From Aporrectodea caliginosa (Eukaryota > Annelida > Clitellata > Crassiclitellata > Lumbricidae): 64,000 bases of DNA. The position numbers and the translations under genes are program-made. Positions 42,495-54,261 of the stretch are shown here, one piece after another (within the stretch, counting starts at the first letter, position 1; every line of letters starts with the position of its first letter). The notes beneath the pieces were generated by a model. That model was not told where the DNA came from, did no database searches, and saw only the letters and a program-made list of their open reading frames with translations. The stretch spans positions 2,515,246 to 2,579,245 of the forward strand of contig JACEVL010000143.1 in NCBI GenBank assembly GCA_020284085.1, written 5' to 3'.

Positions 42495-43560
42495 GTATAC
42501 ATACATACATACATACATACATACATACATGCGTACATACATACATACATACATACATACATACATACATACATACATACATACATACATACATACATAC
42601 ATACATACATGCGTACATACATACATACATACATACATACATACATACATACATGCTCTACATACATACATACTACATACATACATACATACATGCATAC
42701 ATACATACATACATACATACATACATACATACATACATACATACATACGTACATACATACATACATACATACATACATACATACATACATACATACATAC
42801 ATACATGTTTACATCACATACATACATACATACATACATACATACATACATACCAGCATACATACATACATACATACATACATACATACATACATACATA
42901 CATACATACATACATACATACATACATACATACATACATACATACATACATACATACATACATACATACATACATACATACATACATACATACATACATA
43001 CATACATACATACATGCGTACATACATACATACATACATACTTACATACATACATAGATACATAGATACATAGATACATACTGTACATACTTACATACAT
43101 GGGCTTACATACGTACATACCTACATACTTACATACCTACATGATACATACCTACATACTTACATACCTACATGACTTACATACTTACATACATACATAC
43201 TTACATCTACAAGGGGGACCTACCGTTACATACTTACATTGGACCTTACATACTTGCATACATGGGAGTACATTTTACATACATACATACACCAATACAT
43301 ACATACATACTTACATACATGCGGTATACATACATACATACATACATACATACATACATACATACAGTACATACATACATTCATACATACATACATGCGT
43401 AGTACATACATACATACATACATACATACATAGTACATGCCTACAGTGGACACATACATACATTTTAAGATACAGCTACATACATACATATTGGCTATAC
43501 ATACATACAAGGTACATACATGCAGTGGTTCATACATACATACATAATACATAGATACAT
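42495..43560. repeat. 1-kb (CATA)n microsatellite
   Basis: Nearly pure from 42497 to about 43060, then increasingly degenerate (ACATACTT, ACATACCT). It lies in an intron of the receptor gene. Confidence 0.97.
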
Positions 43561-44098
43561 AACCACTTAATAATACATTGTTATGTTATGTTAATCACAT
43601 AAACATACTTACATACGCTGACATGGTCGCAGTGCAAGCAAAACGGACCACCAGGACGCCGTTGTTGGCGTTTTATATTTGTGACGTCGGCCGAGAGAAG
43701 TGACCACTTGTCGGGAATGGACTTATTAACAGTTTGCATAAGCTTATGCCGCAAAAAGCCAGGCAACAAATTTCAGAACGTGTGCCCAAAATTCTATGCA
43801 CTTTTTTTGATGAAATTATAAAATATCATTTGGCGGGAAATCGCCTTTAAGTATTGAAACTGTCTCTACCAGATGCGTTAATATAAGATTTCTGGCCTTA
43901 ATCCACTGCCAAGTGGAGTAATAATTATAGGTCGCTATACAGCGATAATTATAGCTTCAGGTGTAGTAATTAGACGCAAAACTCAATAATCACGGTAGGC
44001 CTATTACGAAAAAACACAATTTCCGGCTGATCTAGAGAGCGACAAGTGGTCTATTATCTCCACTGAGGTCACATTTATCGATTCAACGTTCTTGCTGT
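43561..44098. other. Intronic DNA, no feature seen
   Basis: Unique sequence in the receptor intron. Confidence 0.35.
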
Positions 44099-44099
44099 A

Positions 44100-44246
44100 T
44101 TGTTAGTAGTTAAGATTTATATCTTCTGTCATTTGTGTTCTTGTGAATTGACTTCAATTGTTGTCTAATTGATATCTAACTGTACACTGTAACCGGTTGC
44201 GGTTTGTCAACCGGATTGTTTCAATAAACGAAAAAAAATTATTATT
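44100..44246 (+). mobile_element. SINE 3' part
   Basis: AGTTAAGATTTATATCTTCTG, AACCGGTTGCGGTTTGTC and TTTCAATAAACG match 10530-10620; head missing. Confidence 0.7.
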
Positions 44247-44266
44247 ATGTTTGTTAAGGTTCTTAC

Positions 44267-44491
44267 TCTTTCCCGAGGGGGTGGATGGAGCTGAGTCAGC
44301 TGGCTGTGGCAACAGTTGTTCCTTAGCATGTTGTTCGCTTCCTTCCGATACATTCGAGTTCTTCCTGCGACGCATGCAGACTACCAACATGATGGCCAGG
44401 AAAACGATGACGGAAACTCCGAGCACTGTTCCAGCGACTATTCCAGCAAGCGCTTCTAGGTGGTAAGCTGAAACGGCTTCTATGTGGGAAA
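44267..44491 (-). CDS. Type I receptor, transmembrane exon
   Basis: 225 bp, acceptor TCCGTTTCAG|TT, donor GGGAAAGA|GTAAGA. Encodes a short lumenal piece, one helix (AGTVLGVSVIVFLAIMLVVC) and the stop-transfer MRRRKNS, then an acidic/Ser-rich start of the tail. Phase matches on both sides. Confidence 0.8.
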
Positions 44492-44622
44492 CTGAAACGG
44501 AAGAAGGTTTCAGGTCAGACCTATGCAGGCGTGGCTTTGTATCGTGACCGTGATGTCACGTCACCACCGCTTTTAAAAGTGGTGGTGACAGTCACCGGTC
44601 AAGACAACATATTGGTCCTGTG

Positions 44623-45446
44623 CAGTGATGGGCAAAATACTTTTCAACGTATTTTCAAAATCGAAAATAAAATACTTTAATAAAAAGTATTTTGAAAATA
44701 CTTTTGAAAATAGTTTTCAAAATACTTTTGAGAAATCAACATTTTGTACTTTTGTCAATAGGCCTACTCAATTGTGTGTACTTTTACTTCGCAATATTTA
44801 GGTGTACTTGACAGTGACAGTGACTACTTGACAGTAGTTTCGTCTGACTTAAAGCATTGATAAAATAATATTGTTACTGTATTAGTGATTTCTATTGCGC
44901 TGGTGTCTAATGCAAAAACCAAGCCGTTATCAGGTCAATATCCAGAAGATCAGTCTGTAAGACAGAGAGGCAGCTTATGGGGATAATCAGTTAGAAGGGG
45001 ATAAGTTTTAAGTTGAGAACGAAATGACATAGGCAACTAAGCAGAATGCACAGACGCAGGTAGAGAGTTTTAAAAAGTAGGTCCAGCAACTGAAAAAGCT
45101 CGTTCACAAAGAACAGTTCTTGATTTAGGTATCACCAGACAAAGGTACTGAGATACCTCGTTGAATAATGAAAACGTAACGTTCAAGTTGGGGTCTTAAG
45201 CCTTAACACATTAAAATAATAATTTTGGCCGAAAGTTTGCAAATTTATTTTGAAAAGTACCTTAGAAAAGTATTTTTGAAAGTATTTCAGAAAAGTATTT
45301 TGAATTCTACAAAATAATTTTTAAAGCTATTTTGAAAATACTTTTACAAAATACTTTCCAAAAGTACTTGAAAATACAAAATAAAATAGGATTTATTATT
45401 TTTTAAATAGAAAACTATTTTCAAAATACTTTTGTGCCAATCACTG
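44623..45446. mobile_element. hAT MITE with perfect 8-bp TSD and nested LINE
   Basis: Begins CAGTGATGGGCAAAATACTT and ends TTTTGTGCCAATCACTG. GTCCTGTG is duplicated at 44615-44622 and 45447-45454. The interior repeats AAAATACTTTT-like words. A LINE end is inserted at about 44880-45135. Confidence 0.9.
44880..45135 (-). pseudogene. LINE C-terminal remnant nested in hAT MITE
   Basis: ATTGCGCTGGTGTCTAATGC, ATCCAGAAGATCAGTCTGTA and GCAACTGAAAAAGCTCG match 24245-24560; further decayed. Confidence 0.7.
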
Positions 45447-45604
45447 GTCCTGTGCAGAAATATTTCAACGATACGACAGCGTTATGTCTTATAAGGAGAG
45501 GGAGAGAAAAGGCGCATTGAGTAGCTTTCTTGGAGGGGCGCTATATAAATCTGCTATATGAATGAATATGCTGAGGTTAAGAAAATGAAGTCGCTAACAC
45601 TTCC

Positions 45605-45775
45605 ACAGGCGTAGCTAAAAGAAATTCGGAGGGGTTTAGGCTTTAGGGGAGTTTCCATTGGAAATGATCGAAAAAATTCAGCATTTTTGTATTTTGCATA
45701 TAATCGCATAGATTTTTTTAAGCAATTTATTTGGGGGTTTCAACCTGCTAAACCCCCTAAATACGTCCATGAACA
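45605..45775 (+). mobile_element. Repeat family E, uninterrupted copy
   Basis: GCGTAGCTAAAAGAAATTCG, GTTTCCATTGGAAATGATCG and CTAAATACGTCCATGA match the split copy at 16330-17060. Confidence 0.65.
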
Positions 45776-45848
45776 CTTCATACCCTTGGCTGCCTCAGGG
45801 CTACTAGTGTAAGGGAATGCTTTTAACCCCAAAAGGATATAGACTTAC

Positions 45849-46154
45849 CTGCGGATGATACAGTCGGTGGTGGTGGTTGTGACGGCGGTGGTAGTGTCGA
45901 AGGTGGTGTCGCAGGTGGTGTAGAGGGTGGCGGCGGTGGGCTGAATGTTTCGTAGACGATCCAGTAAGGTTTCCGAGAGACGTTCCACTGAGCAACCTCG
46001 TTCAAGAAGATGCAACTGAACACCTCCCAGTCTTGGCAAGTGCAATTTGCTCGACACGTCGTTCCAAGGTAATTGCCGAATGTCCCATCGCAAGGTTTAC
46101 ACTCGATCGAGCCACTGTAGCCATCGGCGAAACCCAGTCTAGGACAGGCTGTAT
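45849..46154 (-). CDS. Type I receptor, Cys-rich plus Pro stalk exon
   Basis: 306 bp, acceptor TTGATTGACAG|AT, donor TCCGCAG|GTAAGT. Starts TACPRLGFADGYSGSIECKP, contains eight Cys in about 50 residues (CDGTFGNYLGTTC, CTCQDWEVFSC), then a Pro/Ser/Thr stalk. Consistent with an extracellular membrane-proximal region. Confidence 0.8.
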
Positions 46155-46194
46155 CTGTCAATCAAGGCCAGCCAAAAATCGTTATTGCTGTATT

Positions 46195-46615
46195 GTATTC
46201 AAGTATTTATAAAGCGCCTCTATAGTAGGGTGAGCCGTTCAGAGGCGCTCCGAGTGCGCAAGGCCACAAGAAAAGAAAATAATAGGTTTTCAGAAAAGCA
46301 AAGGTGGAAGAGAGGTTACCAGCTAGAATTTGAGAGCGAGTAGATGGAGACAGCGCATTCCAAAGAGAGGGACCAATTGAGGTAAAGGAACGGGACTGAG
46401 CCATAGCTGTCCTTGTAGCAGGAACTAGAAGATCAAGTCTGTTTGAAGAGCGGAGTGGACGATGCGAGGAGGCTGAAAGAGGCCGGAGTAATACATCAGC
46501 TAGATATTTCGGGGCAAGACCCCGTTGTGCCTTGAAGACCAAAATGTATGGTAATATGAAGTGTGGCAAGACATGGTAATCTAAGACATGCCTTCTGTTG
46601 TTTGCCATTACGAAA
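46195..46615 (-). pseudogene. LINE reverse transcriptase C-terminus, well preserved
   Basis: A 133-codon minus-strand frame: FKAQRGLAPKYLADVLLRPL, RSFTSIGPSLWNALSPSTRS, then TFAFLKTYYFLF. The 3' UTR has GGAGCGCCTCTGAACGG with TTATAAAGCGCCTC. A recent, 5'-truncated insert in the receptor intron. Confidence 0.85.
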
Positions 46616-46619
46616 AGAG

Positions 46620-46950
46620 CAGCACTTATCTAATCTAATCTAAGCTAAGCTAATCTGAACATTTGTAAAGCGCTTCTCACAGCAGAGCTATTCAGAAGCG
46701 CTCTCAGCGTGACAGGCCCGAGAAAAGAGAAAGGTCTTTAAGCAGCGAAGAGATGCAGGTGAAATCCCTCCAGAATCCGGCTACGAATTGCAGGGGAAAG
46801 GTCATTCCACACTGAGGGACCCACAACAGCGAAAGCCCGATGCTGGGTTAATGAGGTTCGCGACCGAGGTACGAAGAGATCAAGCCGGTCACTGTCAGCA
46901 GAACGAAGATGGCGAGAAGAACGTGCAGAAAGTGGCTTACACATCAAGTC
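46620..46950 (-). pseudogene. LINE C-terminal remnant
   Basis: Minus frame: RAFAVVGPSVWNDLSPAIRS; plus-strand tail CATTTGTAAAGCGCTTCTCA and CAGAAGCGCTCTCAG. Related to the neighbour but a different lineage. Confidence 0.75.
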
Positions 46951-46962
46951 ACAGAGTCACAC

Positions 46963-47375
46963 CATAGAACGAGTATGCGCATATTACGAATATTAAGATT
47001 TGTAGAAATTTACGAATATTGACGAATATTGAAACTGGCCAACGAATATTAAGTTCTGTTTATTTCTTTCATTCTTAATTATTTCAAAATCCGGAATTGT
47101 AAACAATTCAGTGTCAAAAACTAGGCATTAGAGCAAGAACAGTTACATGTTACAGATCTTAAATCAGTTATTTCACTTGGTTTATTGTTCAAAGTCTCAA
47201 TATAGTCAGAAATTCAGAATCAGTTCGTAGACAAAACGGAAACAGTGACGTCATCAACGAATATCTACGAATATTTACGAATATTAAAATGCCCTAATAT
47301 TTACGAATTTTAAAATGCCCTAATACTACAAATATTTACGGATTAAAGCCTCAAGTCACGAATTCTCGTTCTATG
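46963..47375. mobile_element. TIR element with perfect 8-bp TSD, 11 bp from a splice donor
   Basis: Begins CATAGAACGAG and ends CTCGTTCTATG. AGTCACAC is duplicated at 46955-46962 and 47376-47383. The interior repeats TACGAATATT many times. Probably hAT-type from the 8-bp duplication. It lies just inside the intron after the receptor exon ending at 47395. Confidence 0.85.
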
Positions 47376-47394
47376 AGTCACACTGAATACTGAC

Positions 47395-47531
47395 CGTAGT
47401 CCTGTCTGGCATAGAGTGAGTCGATGCAGAACGTTGGATCCCTACAGTTGCCTCTCCTCATCGCTGCATCAGACCCATCAGTGCATCGCGTACACGGCTG
47501 ACAGACTCTCTGGTTCGTGTCGCAGTAGTGC
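47395..47531 (-). CDS. Type I receptor, TNFR-like cysteine-rich exon
   Basis: 137 bp, acceptor TTCATTGCAG|GCAC, donor GACTACG|GTCAGT. Reads HYCDTNQRVCQPCTRCTDGS, then CRDPTFC. The pattern Y-x-D-x5-C-x2-C-x2-C-x-x-G...C-x5-C fits a TNF-receptor cysteine-rich repeat. TNFR-family assignment is inference; known members vary. The receptor gene runs 40302-47531 on the minus strand with further 5' exons expected. Regulation cannot be read. Confidence 0.72.
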
Positions 47532-47639
47532 CTGCAATGAATGGCCAGATAAGGTTAGACAGGTCAGGGTAGGGTAGGCTAAAGTTTTCTATTCCTATTG
47601 CGTGACCTTACATTAAAAAAATGGCCTTTAACTTACCTT

Positions 47640-47825
47640 ACCATCATCGGCGTAGCCAGAAAAAAATTTCGGAGAAGTTTTAAGATTTCGACGGGGTTTT
47701 CCATTGAAAATCGTCGCAAAAGTCATTGTATTTTGTATGTAAAATCATATATTTTTTTGAAACTTATTGGGCTTACCATTTGAACCCGTAAAATCACCCC
47801 TAAATATGAGTCATAATCGTTACCA
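47640..47825 (+). mobile_element. Repeat family E copy
   Basis: GGCGTAGCCAGAAAAAAATTT, GTTTTCCATTGAAAATCGTC and TTTGAACCCGTAAAATCACC. This is the best full copy for comparison with 16330-17060. Confidence 0.7.
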
Positions 47826-47831
47826 TAAAAA

Positions 47832-48775
47832 GCAACATATAAATGTGACCCAGGGAATCAAAATGAGTCGAATGTCGGCAAATTACATTGCTTCCAGGAA
47901 AACAGTAAAATATGAAGAGAGTCAGGTTTTTTGATCATTTTCAGATTTTAATGGAATGGGTAACAAAATATGTTTTTCACATTTCTGATAACTCACATTT
48001 GATGAAATTCATTGTTGTAACGTGTAATTTCAGGATTTTGTAAAGGGTATTGTTTAGTTTTTGTGGTTGCATAGGCCTATTAAAATCAATTAAAAATAAT
48101 TTTGAAAATTGTTTTGACGGGTAATCTAAGGATTTTATATAAGGGTATTGTTTTAATTTTTATGGACACAAAATCATTCGTAACTTTGTCAAAAACTAAG
48201 GTAGAACCAAAATTTTGGTGTAATTTTAAAGCGTCAAATGTGCAAATACTAATATTATAAAATTTTCGAAATGTGAACCCTTTTAATTTATTGGGTCACA
48301 ATGGTGTTAACATACCTTACCTTAAAAAGAAACAATATGAATGGTCTTGAAATAAATGGCTTAAAAGAAACATATCGAAGGTCATAACATACCCTACCTC
48401 CCTCTTCCCCTTCCCCTCTTTCCCTCTCACTCTCCAACTCTTCCCCTTTTCCCATCTCCACGATCCCCTTCCCTCCCTATTGTTCTTCTTCCTTTCCTCC
48501 TCCTCCTTCTCCTTCTCCTCTCCTCCTTATTAATCTTTTTTCAACTCTTGTTCTCCTAATCCTCCTCCTGCTCCATATTGGCATAATTTATTTCATGGAC
48601 AGCCCTGCTCGTCTCAAAACAATGTAAGACCGGGCAAACAAGTTGCTATAGAAATAGGTTTGGATAGGAACTGACCAGGGTGGACATTGCGATGAAGTTG
48701 AACACCGAATCTTCTCACATCCAACGCTGCCTAGGCCTACGACCTGTAACGAATATGTTGTGTCATGAGATTTGG
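47832..48775. other. Unique AT-rich DNA, CT-rich near 48395-48560
   Basis: No exon supported. A 2-copy AATTTTGAAAATTG-type word lies near 48090-48115. May hold intron of the receptor. Confidence 0.35.
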
Positions 48776-48778
48776 CGT

Positions 48779-48835
48779 AATCATGATTCATCATCGTCAC
48801 CATCGTCGTCACCATCGTCGTCGTCATCGTCGTCG

Positions 48836-48898
<63 letters not shown>

Positions 48899-49166
48899 GC
48901 ACCACCACCACCACCACCACCACCAACCACCCACCACCACCCACCACCACCACCACCACCACCACCCACCACCCACCACACCACCACCACCACCACCACC
49001 ACCACCACCATCACCACCACCACCACCACCACCACCACCACCACCACCACACCACCACCACCACCACCACCACCACCACCACCACCCACCACCACCATCA
49101 CCACCACCATCATCATCATCATCACCACCACCAGTTTCTTCTTCGTTGTCATCATCATCATTGTCG

Positions 49167-49204
<38 letters not shown>

Positions 49205-49295
49205 TTTCTTCGTTTTTTCATTCGTAGTTGTCGTAATCGTAATCGTCGTCACTGTCATCATCATCTTCTTCATCATCATCATCATTATTATAATC
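48779..49295. repeat. (ATC)n and (ACC)n microsatellite
   Basis: ATC/GTC tract, then CACCAC tract, then ATC again. Its frames on both strands are artefacts of simple repeat. Confidence 0.97.
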
Positions 49296-49499
49296 AAGGC
49301 GGCAAGCAAACATTCATAGGCATATTATTATTTGCCTGAAAACTTAAAATTCCCAAGAACGAAAGAAAATATTTGCGTCACCATGTATATGTATAATGTA
49401 TTTATTTATGCCCTCGATATTTATAGAATCAGCCAATCGTGACGCATAGCAAAGCGTAACATAAGGCAACCAAGTAGATGTGGCTATCGTTACTTCTGA

Positions 49500-49870
49500 A
49501 GCAGATAGTCTGTCTGTTTGCTTCTCTGTCTGTCTGTCTGTTTGGCTGTCTGTCTGTTTGTCTGTCTGTTTGTCTGTCTGTCTGTATGTCTGCTTGTCTG
49601 TCTGTCTACCTCTTGTCTGTTTGACTGTTTGTCTGTTTGTCTGTTACCTTTTGTTTGTCTGTTTGTCTGTCTGTCTGCTTGTCTTTCTGTCTATCTGTCT
49701 GTTTATCTGTCTGTTTGTTATCTGTCTGTTTGTCTGTCTGTCTGTTTGTTTATCTGTCTGTTTGTCTGTCTGTTTGTTTGTCTGTTTGTCTGTCTGTCTC
49801 TCTGCTTGTCTGTCTGTTTGTTTGTCTGTTTGTCTGTCTGTCTTGTCGGTCTGTCTGTCTCTCTGCCTGA
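49500..49870. repeat. CTGT/TTTG microsatellite
   Basis: TCTGTCTGTTTG tandem repeat. Confidence 0.95.
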
Positions 49871-50094
49871 CACTCTACGAGGTGACATCGAACTGAAGAG
49901 AAGTTGGGTGGAGGGTGTAGTTGGGTGTGGGAGAGCTCTGCGGCTGTTATTTGTAACGGGGTTTCTTTGGGCTTTTCGGGGCTTGCTAATATAGCTATAT
50001 AGCCAATACCAAAAGAACTTCCGGAATTCGGAAAATAGGGGAGTACGGTTGAATGATAAGATCAGAATGACTAAACCCTTAAAGGACGGACTGA

Positions 50095-50370
50095 CAGATT
50101 GACAGATTGACTGACTGACTGACTGACTGATTGAATGACTGACTTATTGACTGACTGACTGACTGATTGAATGACTGACTTATTGACTGACTGACTGACT
50201 GACTGACTGACTGACTGACTGAATGAATGAATGACTTAATGACTTAATGACTGACTGACTGACTGAATGACTGAACTGAATGAATGAATGAATGACTGAC
50301 TGAATGAATGAATGAATGAATGACTTATTGACTGACTGACTGACTAATTGACTGACTGACTGAATTATTG
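50095..50370. repeat. (GACT)n/(GAAT)n microsatellite
   Basis: GACTGACT alternating with GAATGAAT and TTATTGACT. Confidence 0.95.
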
Positions 50371-50555
50371 AGAGGCAGGCAGAGAGACAGACAAGTAGGC
50401 AGGCAGATTGGAACAAGAACCAGGCAGACAATCAAGCATGAAGACAAGACAGACAGACAAAGGCAGACAGAAGCAGACACACAAGCAGAAATTTAGACTA
50501 ACACACAGACAAAAGACAGACACATGTAATTTAATCAGTGGAATATTCTACTCAC

Positions 50556-50624
50556 ATTGGTTGCCAGGGAAATTTCCGGAATGGTCAGCGTAATCGCTGT
50601 ATAGAAAAGCGCAACCGATACCAT
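50556..50624 (-). CDS. Possible signal-peptide exon
   Basis: Minus-strand ATG at 50624 opens MVSVALFYTAITLTIPEISL, then GCAACCAAT|GTGAGT, a strong donor. The hydrophobic start resembles a signal peptide, and the strand suits the receptor at 40302-47531. The donor phase is 0, while the exon at 47531 needs two prior bases, so direct joining fails; an intermediate exon would be needed. Could be unrelated. Confidence 0.25.
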
Positions 50625-50833
50625 GGCAACCGTTAGCGTTCTTCGTTACCATAGGAACAGGTGTCTTCCGTTTTCATGGCAACCGAGGTTGTCAAAGATG
50701 GTCTTACACCAACTCTATACAAAAGTACATTACAGATGTAATGTAATGTAAAGTAATGGAGAGGAAGATGGGGCATCAGGAGACCTTGGTATCTCTGGTT
50801 CGAAGCCTAGGTTGCCCCGTGAAATTACGCATA

Positions 50834-51293
50834 GGGGTCGTCCATTAATTATCACGCCAACAAAATAGGGGGAGGGGTTTGGAAAAGTTTGACAGTTTGA
50901 CAAGGGTCCCTACGGTTCGGTACAATTTGACGTCAAGAAACCCTCCGGCTTCAAATGAATCAACGCAAAACCTTCAAAATGGTAGCGAAAACATTAAGTA
51001 ATGCCAAAAACGTATACAGTGTTTAATGTTGGGGCATCACTACTGGTAAAACCTGGTAATAAACTAAACTCATGCCCTTTGAAATTCGAGATTGCATTTC
51101 TTAGTGTCAAATTTTTTAAAAATTGATTCTGACTGAATGCATTGATTATTTAGTTGCTTCATTGATTGATTGGCGGGTTCTGGGATTGTTGACATAATTT
51201 TTAGGGGTCCGTCAATGTTTGACAGTTGTGATTTACTTATGAGAGGGGTCAAAAACTGCCTAAAATTTGTTGACATATTTAATGGACGACCCC
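50834..51293. mobile_element. Inverted-repeat MITE, GTCGTCC family, copy D
   Basis: Begins GGGGTCGTCCATTAATTATC and ends GACATATTTAATGGACGACCCC. ATA is duplicated at 50831-50833 and 51294-51296. A (GATT)n-rich segment near 51130-51175 is internal. Confidence 0.85.
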
Positions 51294-51296
51294 ATA

Positions 51297-52685
51297 TTGA
51301 ATGGTCTACCTGTTTTCGTCGCTAACCTAATTGATTGAATGGTCATTGGTTGATTATTTATTTGTTTCATTGATTGATTTAATGCTTGTTTGTTTGATTG
51401 GTTTACTAATTTATTTCTCGTTGTTGATTTTACTGATTTACTTATTTACTGACTCAATGACTGACTGATTGATCAATAATTGATTAACTGACTGGCTGAT
51501 TGACTGGCTGATTGATTGACTGATTGATTACATTAATTGATTTACTGGCTGAATGATTTATTGATCATTAATTGACTAACTGACTGAGTAACTGACCGAT
51601 TGATTGACTAGCTAATTGATTAACTGACTGACTGGCTGGCTGTTTGATTGATGGATTGCTAATCAATTGATTGATTTATTCCATTTCCTGTGATCTATAG
51701 GATTTCTGCTGGATTTCTTCAACTGATTATGATTATTTAACAACAGTTTTACTCAAAGCGACCATGAGTTGATGTCATCTGTGATAAAGGCGCTAAAGAA
51801 GTCATTGAATTTTAACAAGACTAGGTTAGATTAAGATATATAGGCTAGGCAAGGATGGGCTAGGTTAAGGTAGGGTATAGGTTAGGTCAGGTTAGGTTAG
51901 GTCAGGTTACGATTAGCTAAATAAGATTAGAGTAGATTACATTAGACAATTTGGATCGGTTGGTCAATCAGTCATTGTCACCTATTCCGATAAGACGGCT
52001 TCAGCCAGAAGTCCTTGAACTCATGCACTTCTAAGGAATTCTAGCTGAGCACTCTTATCAAGCTAGCAATCTAATTAAAATTAATTTAGTCTCCGAGACA
52101 CTGTGCACGTACCTGACTGATTAACTCAAGTCAATCAATCAATCTGTCAACCCGCCAACCAGCTAGCCAACCAACCAGCCAACCAGTCAGCCAACCAGCA
52201 GACCAAGCAGCCAACCAGCCAACCAACCAGCCAACAAACTAGCCAACAAACCAGCCTGCAAACCAGCCAGCCAGCTAGCCAACCAACCAATCGGCCGCTT
52301 TTTCCTCCGATTGTCGATCGTCATTACAAAATGAGACCACGCCTTCACAACTTTGTTTTGACTACTAAAGATGATAAACATTTTCATCTCACGAGTCCTG
52401 TATAGAAAGCCATCCTCTGCCCACCAATCCTAACTAAATAATTCATCAGGCATGGACATATATAGTTGATAACAATTTCTCGCATTATTGTCGCTCTAAT
52501 ATGAGTTCTTCGTTTCATGGATTAATATTGCCTAGCATTCACTCGTAACTCTTGTTTAATCACAATGTACCTGATAGCGATGTGACTATCAGATTTTTGT
52601 TGTTACCAATAGGTTAGATATAATAATAATCAATCAGTCAATCAATCGATCATAAGACCTCATCATCTTCTAACTTACATCTGAT
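51297..52685. other. Degenerate GATT/GACT and GGTTA repeats
   Basis: Loose ATTGATTGACTGA at 51320-51670, AGGTTAGGTCAGG near 51870-51910, CCAACCAGCCAACC at 52145-52290. No gene. Confidence 0.6.
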
Positions 52686-52689
52686 TATC

Positions 52690-52840
52690 TGATACTGGGG
52701 GGTTGGCGCATTGGATAATATCTGGCACAGTGACCGAGAGGTAGGTAGGTTATAGGTTAGGTCAGGTTATGCTTAGCTAACTGCTATTAGCGCCGTAGTA
52801 TTACAATTAGACAATTTGTTGTAATTGTAATTGTAATTGT
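52690..52840 (+). mobile_element. tRNA-SINE head fragment
   Basis: GGTTGGCGCATTGGATAATATC, ACCGAGAGGTAGGTAGG and CTGCTATTAGCGCCGTA match 10395-10500, interrupted by an AGGTTAGGTCAGGTTA piece. The tail resumes at 53365, so a LINE appears inserted in the SINE. Confidence 0.6.
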
Positions 52841-52844
52841 AATT

Positions 52845-53355
52845 GAACATTGTCAGCGCTATTCCGATTAAGAGGGCTTCGAGCCAGGGCTCCTTGAAAT
52901 CAGATACTCTTCAGGCGTTTCGAAATGAGGAAGGGAAAGGCTGACTAGCTCAAGACGCAATTCATGCGGAAGATGGTCTCCAAGTAGAGGGTGCGACATA
53001 GGCAAAGCTTCTGATTGAGCTGTTACCACGCATGCAGGGGACAACCAGAAGGCCTCTGGTGGCAGAGCGCAGAGCAGAGCGACCAGGAAGTGTAGAAACC
53101 GATGTGCATAAGGCCTGAAGGTATGAAGGAGCTACCCCGAGCAATCAGTTGCGCATAAGTGTAAGAATTTTGAATTGAATGCGCTGGGGCACAGGAAGCC
53201 AGTGAAGAGTTTCGAATGAAGGTAGATATCTGAGAGTACTTTGGGAGACCACAGATAAGGCGGGCGGAGGCGTTAAGAATGGACTGAAGCTTGGAGAGGT
53301 TTAATGAAGAGAGACCGGCAAAGATGGAGTTGCCGAAGTCAACCCTTGAACAGAT
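52845..53355 (-). pseudogene. LINE RT C-terminal region, nested in SINE
   Basis: Minus strand: VDFGNSIFAGLSSLNLSKLQ, LNASARLICGLPKYSQIS, then LPHELRLEL, with several shifts. Similar 3' end to 19210-19605. Confidence 0.7.
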
Positions 53356-53359
53356 CAGT

Positions 53360-53447
53360 AGTAGACCCTGTTAGTAGTTAAGATTTCAATTGCATAACAT
53401 GTAAATGTACAGCGCAGTGCGTTTGTCAGGCGCTTAATAAAGAAAAG

Positions 53448-53542
<95 letters not shown>
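53360..53542 (+). mobile_element. SINE 3' end with (ATT)n tail
   Basis: GTTAGTAGTTAAGATTTCAA, GTACAGCGCAGTGCGTTTG and GGCGCTTAATAAAG, then (ATT)n. Continuation of the head at 52690. Confidence 0.75.
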
Positions 53543-53543
<1 letters not shown>

Positions 53544-53589
53544 ACATTTCTCTAAGAACAATACCTCTATCTTCATCTACCCTACACCA

Positions 53590-54260
53590 CATGCCTTATA
53601 ATTGATGCATTTCAGACGGCTGAGGTGGATGGCGTTAAAAGTTGAAACAGCTAGAGAGATGAGGGGAAGTTGTGGAATCGGGATAGGATTTGTGAAAAGC
53701 AGTGTTTTCAGTTTCGAGTGGTGAGATAGAGGTGAGGTTTTTGTGAGTTCGAGGATAGCAAGATGGTCAGATATTTGTCGTGAGTAACTCTGGTGAGAGT
53801 TTGTTCCAGATGGAACATCAGCTATTATTTGTCAAATTTAATGACGAGCAGTGCCGTCACAACAGCATTGTAGGCCATGGGCAAAATTTCAATTCTCCCA
53901 CGCGTGGAGGTCACGCAGGAAGTAATTTTTCTGGATTTTTGGGGCCCCCCTACAATCGTGGGCCTCTAGCAATTGCCCACGTGCCCATGCCTTAAAACAG
54001 AACCGGTGATGAGGTGACGGAAGGGCGGAGGAGTGTTAAGGCAAAAGAGGAGTGGCTCGAGCGAAGTGGTTGGACCGTGAACAACTGACGGAGATAGTAG
54101 GGCTGAGAGGATTGAAGCGTGTTGCACTCGATGAGCGATATGACTTCATATTCTACTCGTTTGTGAGATACAGGTTTACTAGAGTTAAGGTAGAAGGTAG
54201 ATCTACTGGAAACCGATAGCTGAAGGAGTGAAGGTAAACGAAAAGAACTTACCTTGTAAT
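53590..54260 (-). pseudogene. LINE C-terminal remnant interrupted at 53836-53998
   Basis: Minus frame at 53992-54267 has SLIECNTLQSSQPYYLRQLF (connection region). The C-terminal part resumes at 53600-53830. The interruption starts GCAGTGCCGTCACAACAGCA and contains GCCCACGTGCCCATGCC; probably another DNA element. Confidence 0.5.
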
Positions 54261-54261
54261 C

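Noticed and set aside
42456..43118. Long open frames over the CATA tract
   Set aside because: Pure tetranucleotide repeat gives repeated YIHT/MYVC in all frames; no initiation context or composition of a protein.
48680..49339. 219-codon frame rich in Ser, Pro, Thr
   Set aside because: Entirely (ATC)n/(ACC)n repeat, open on both strands.
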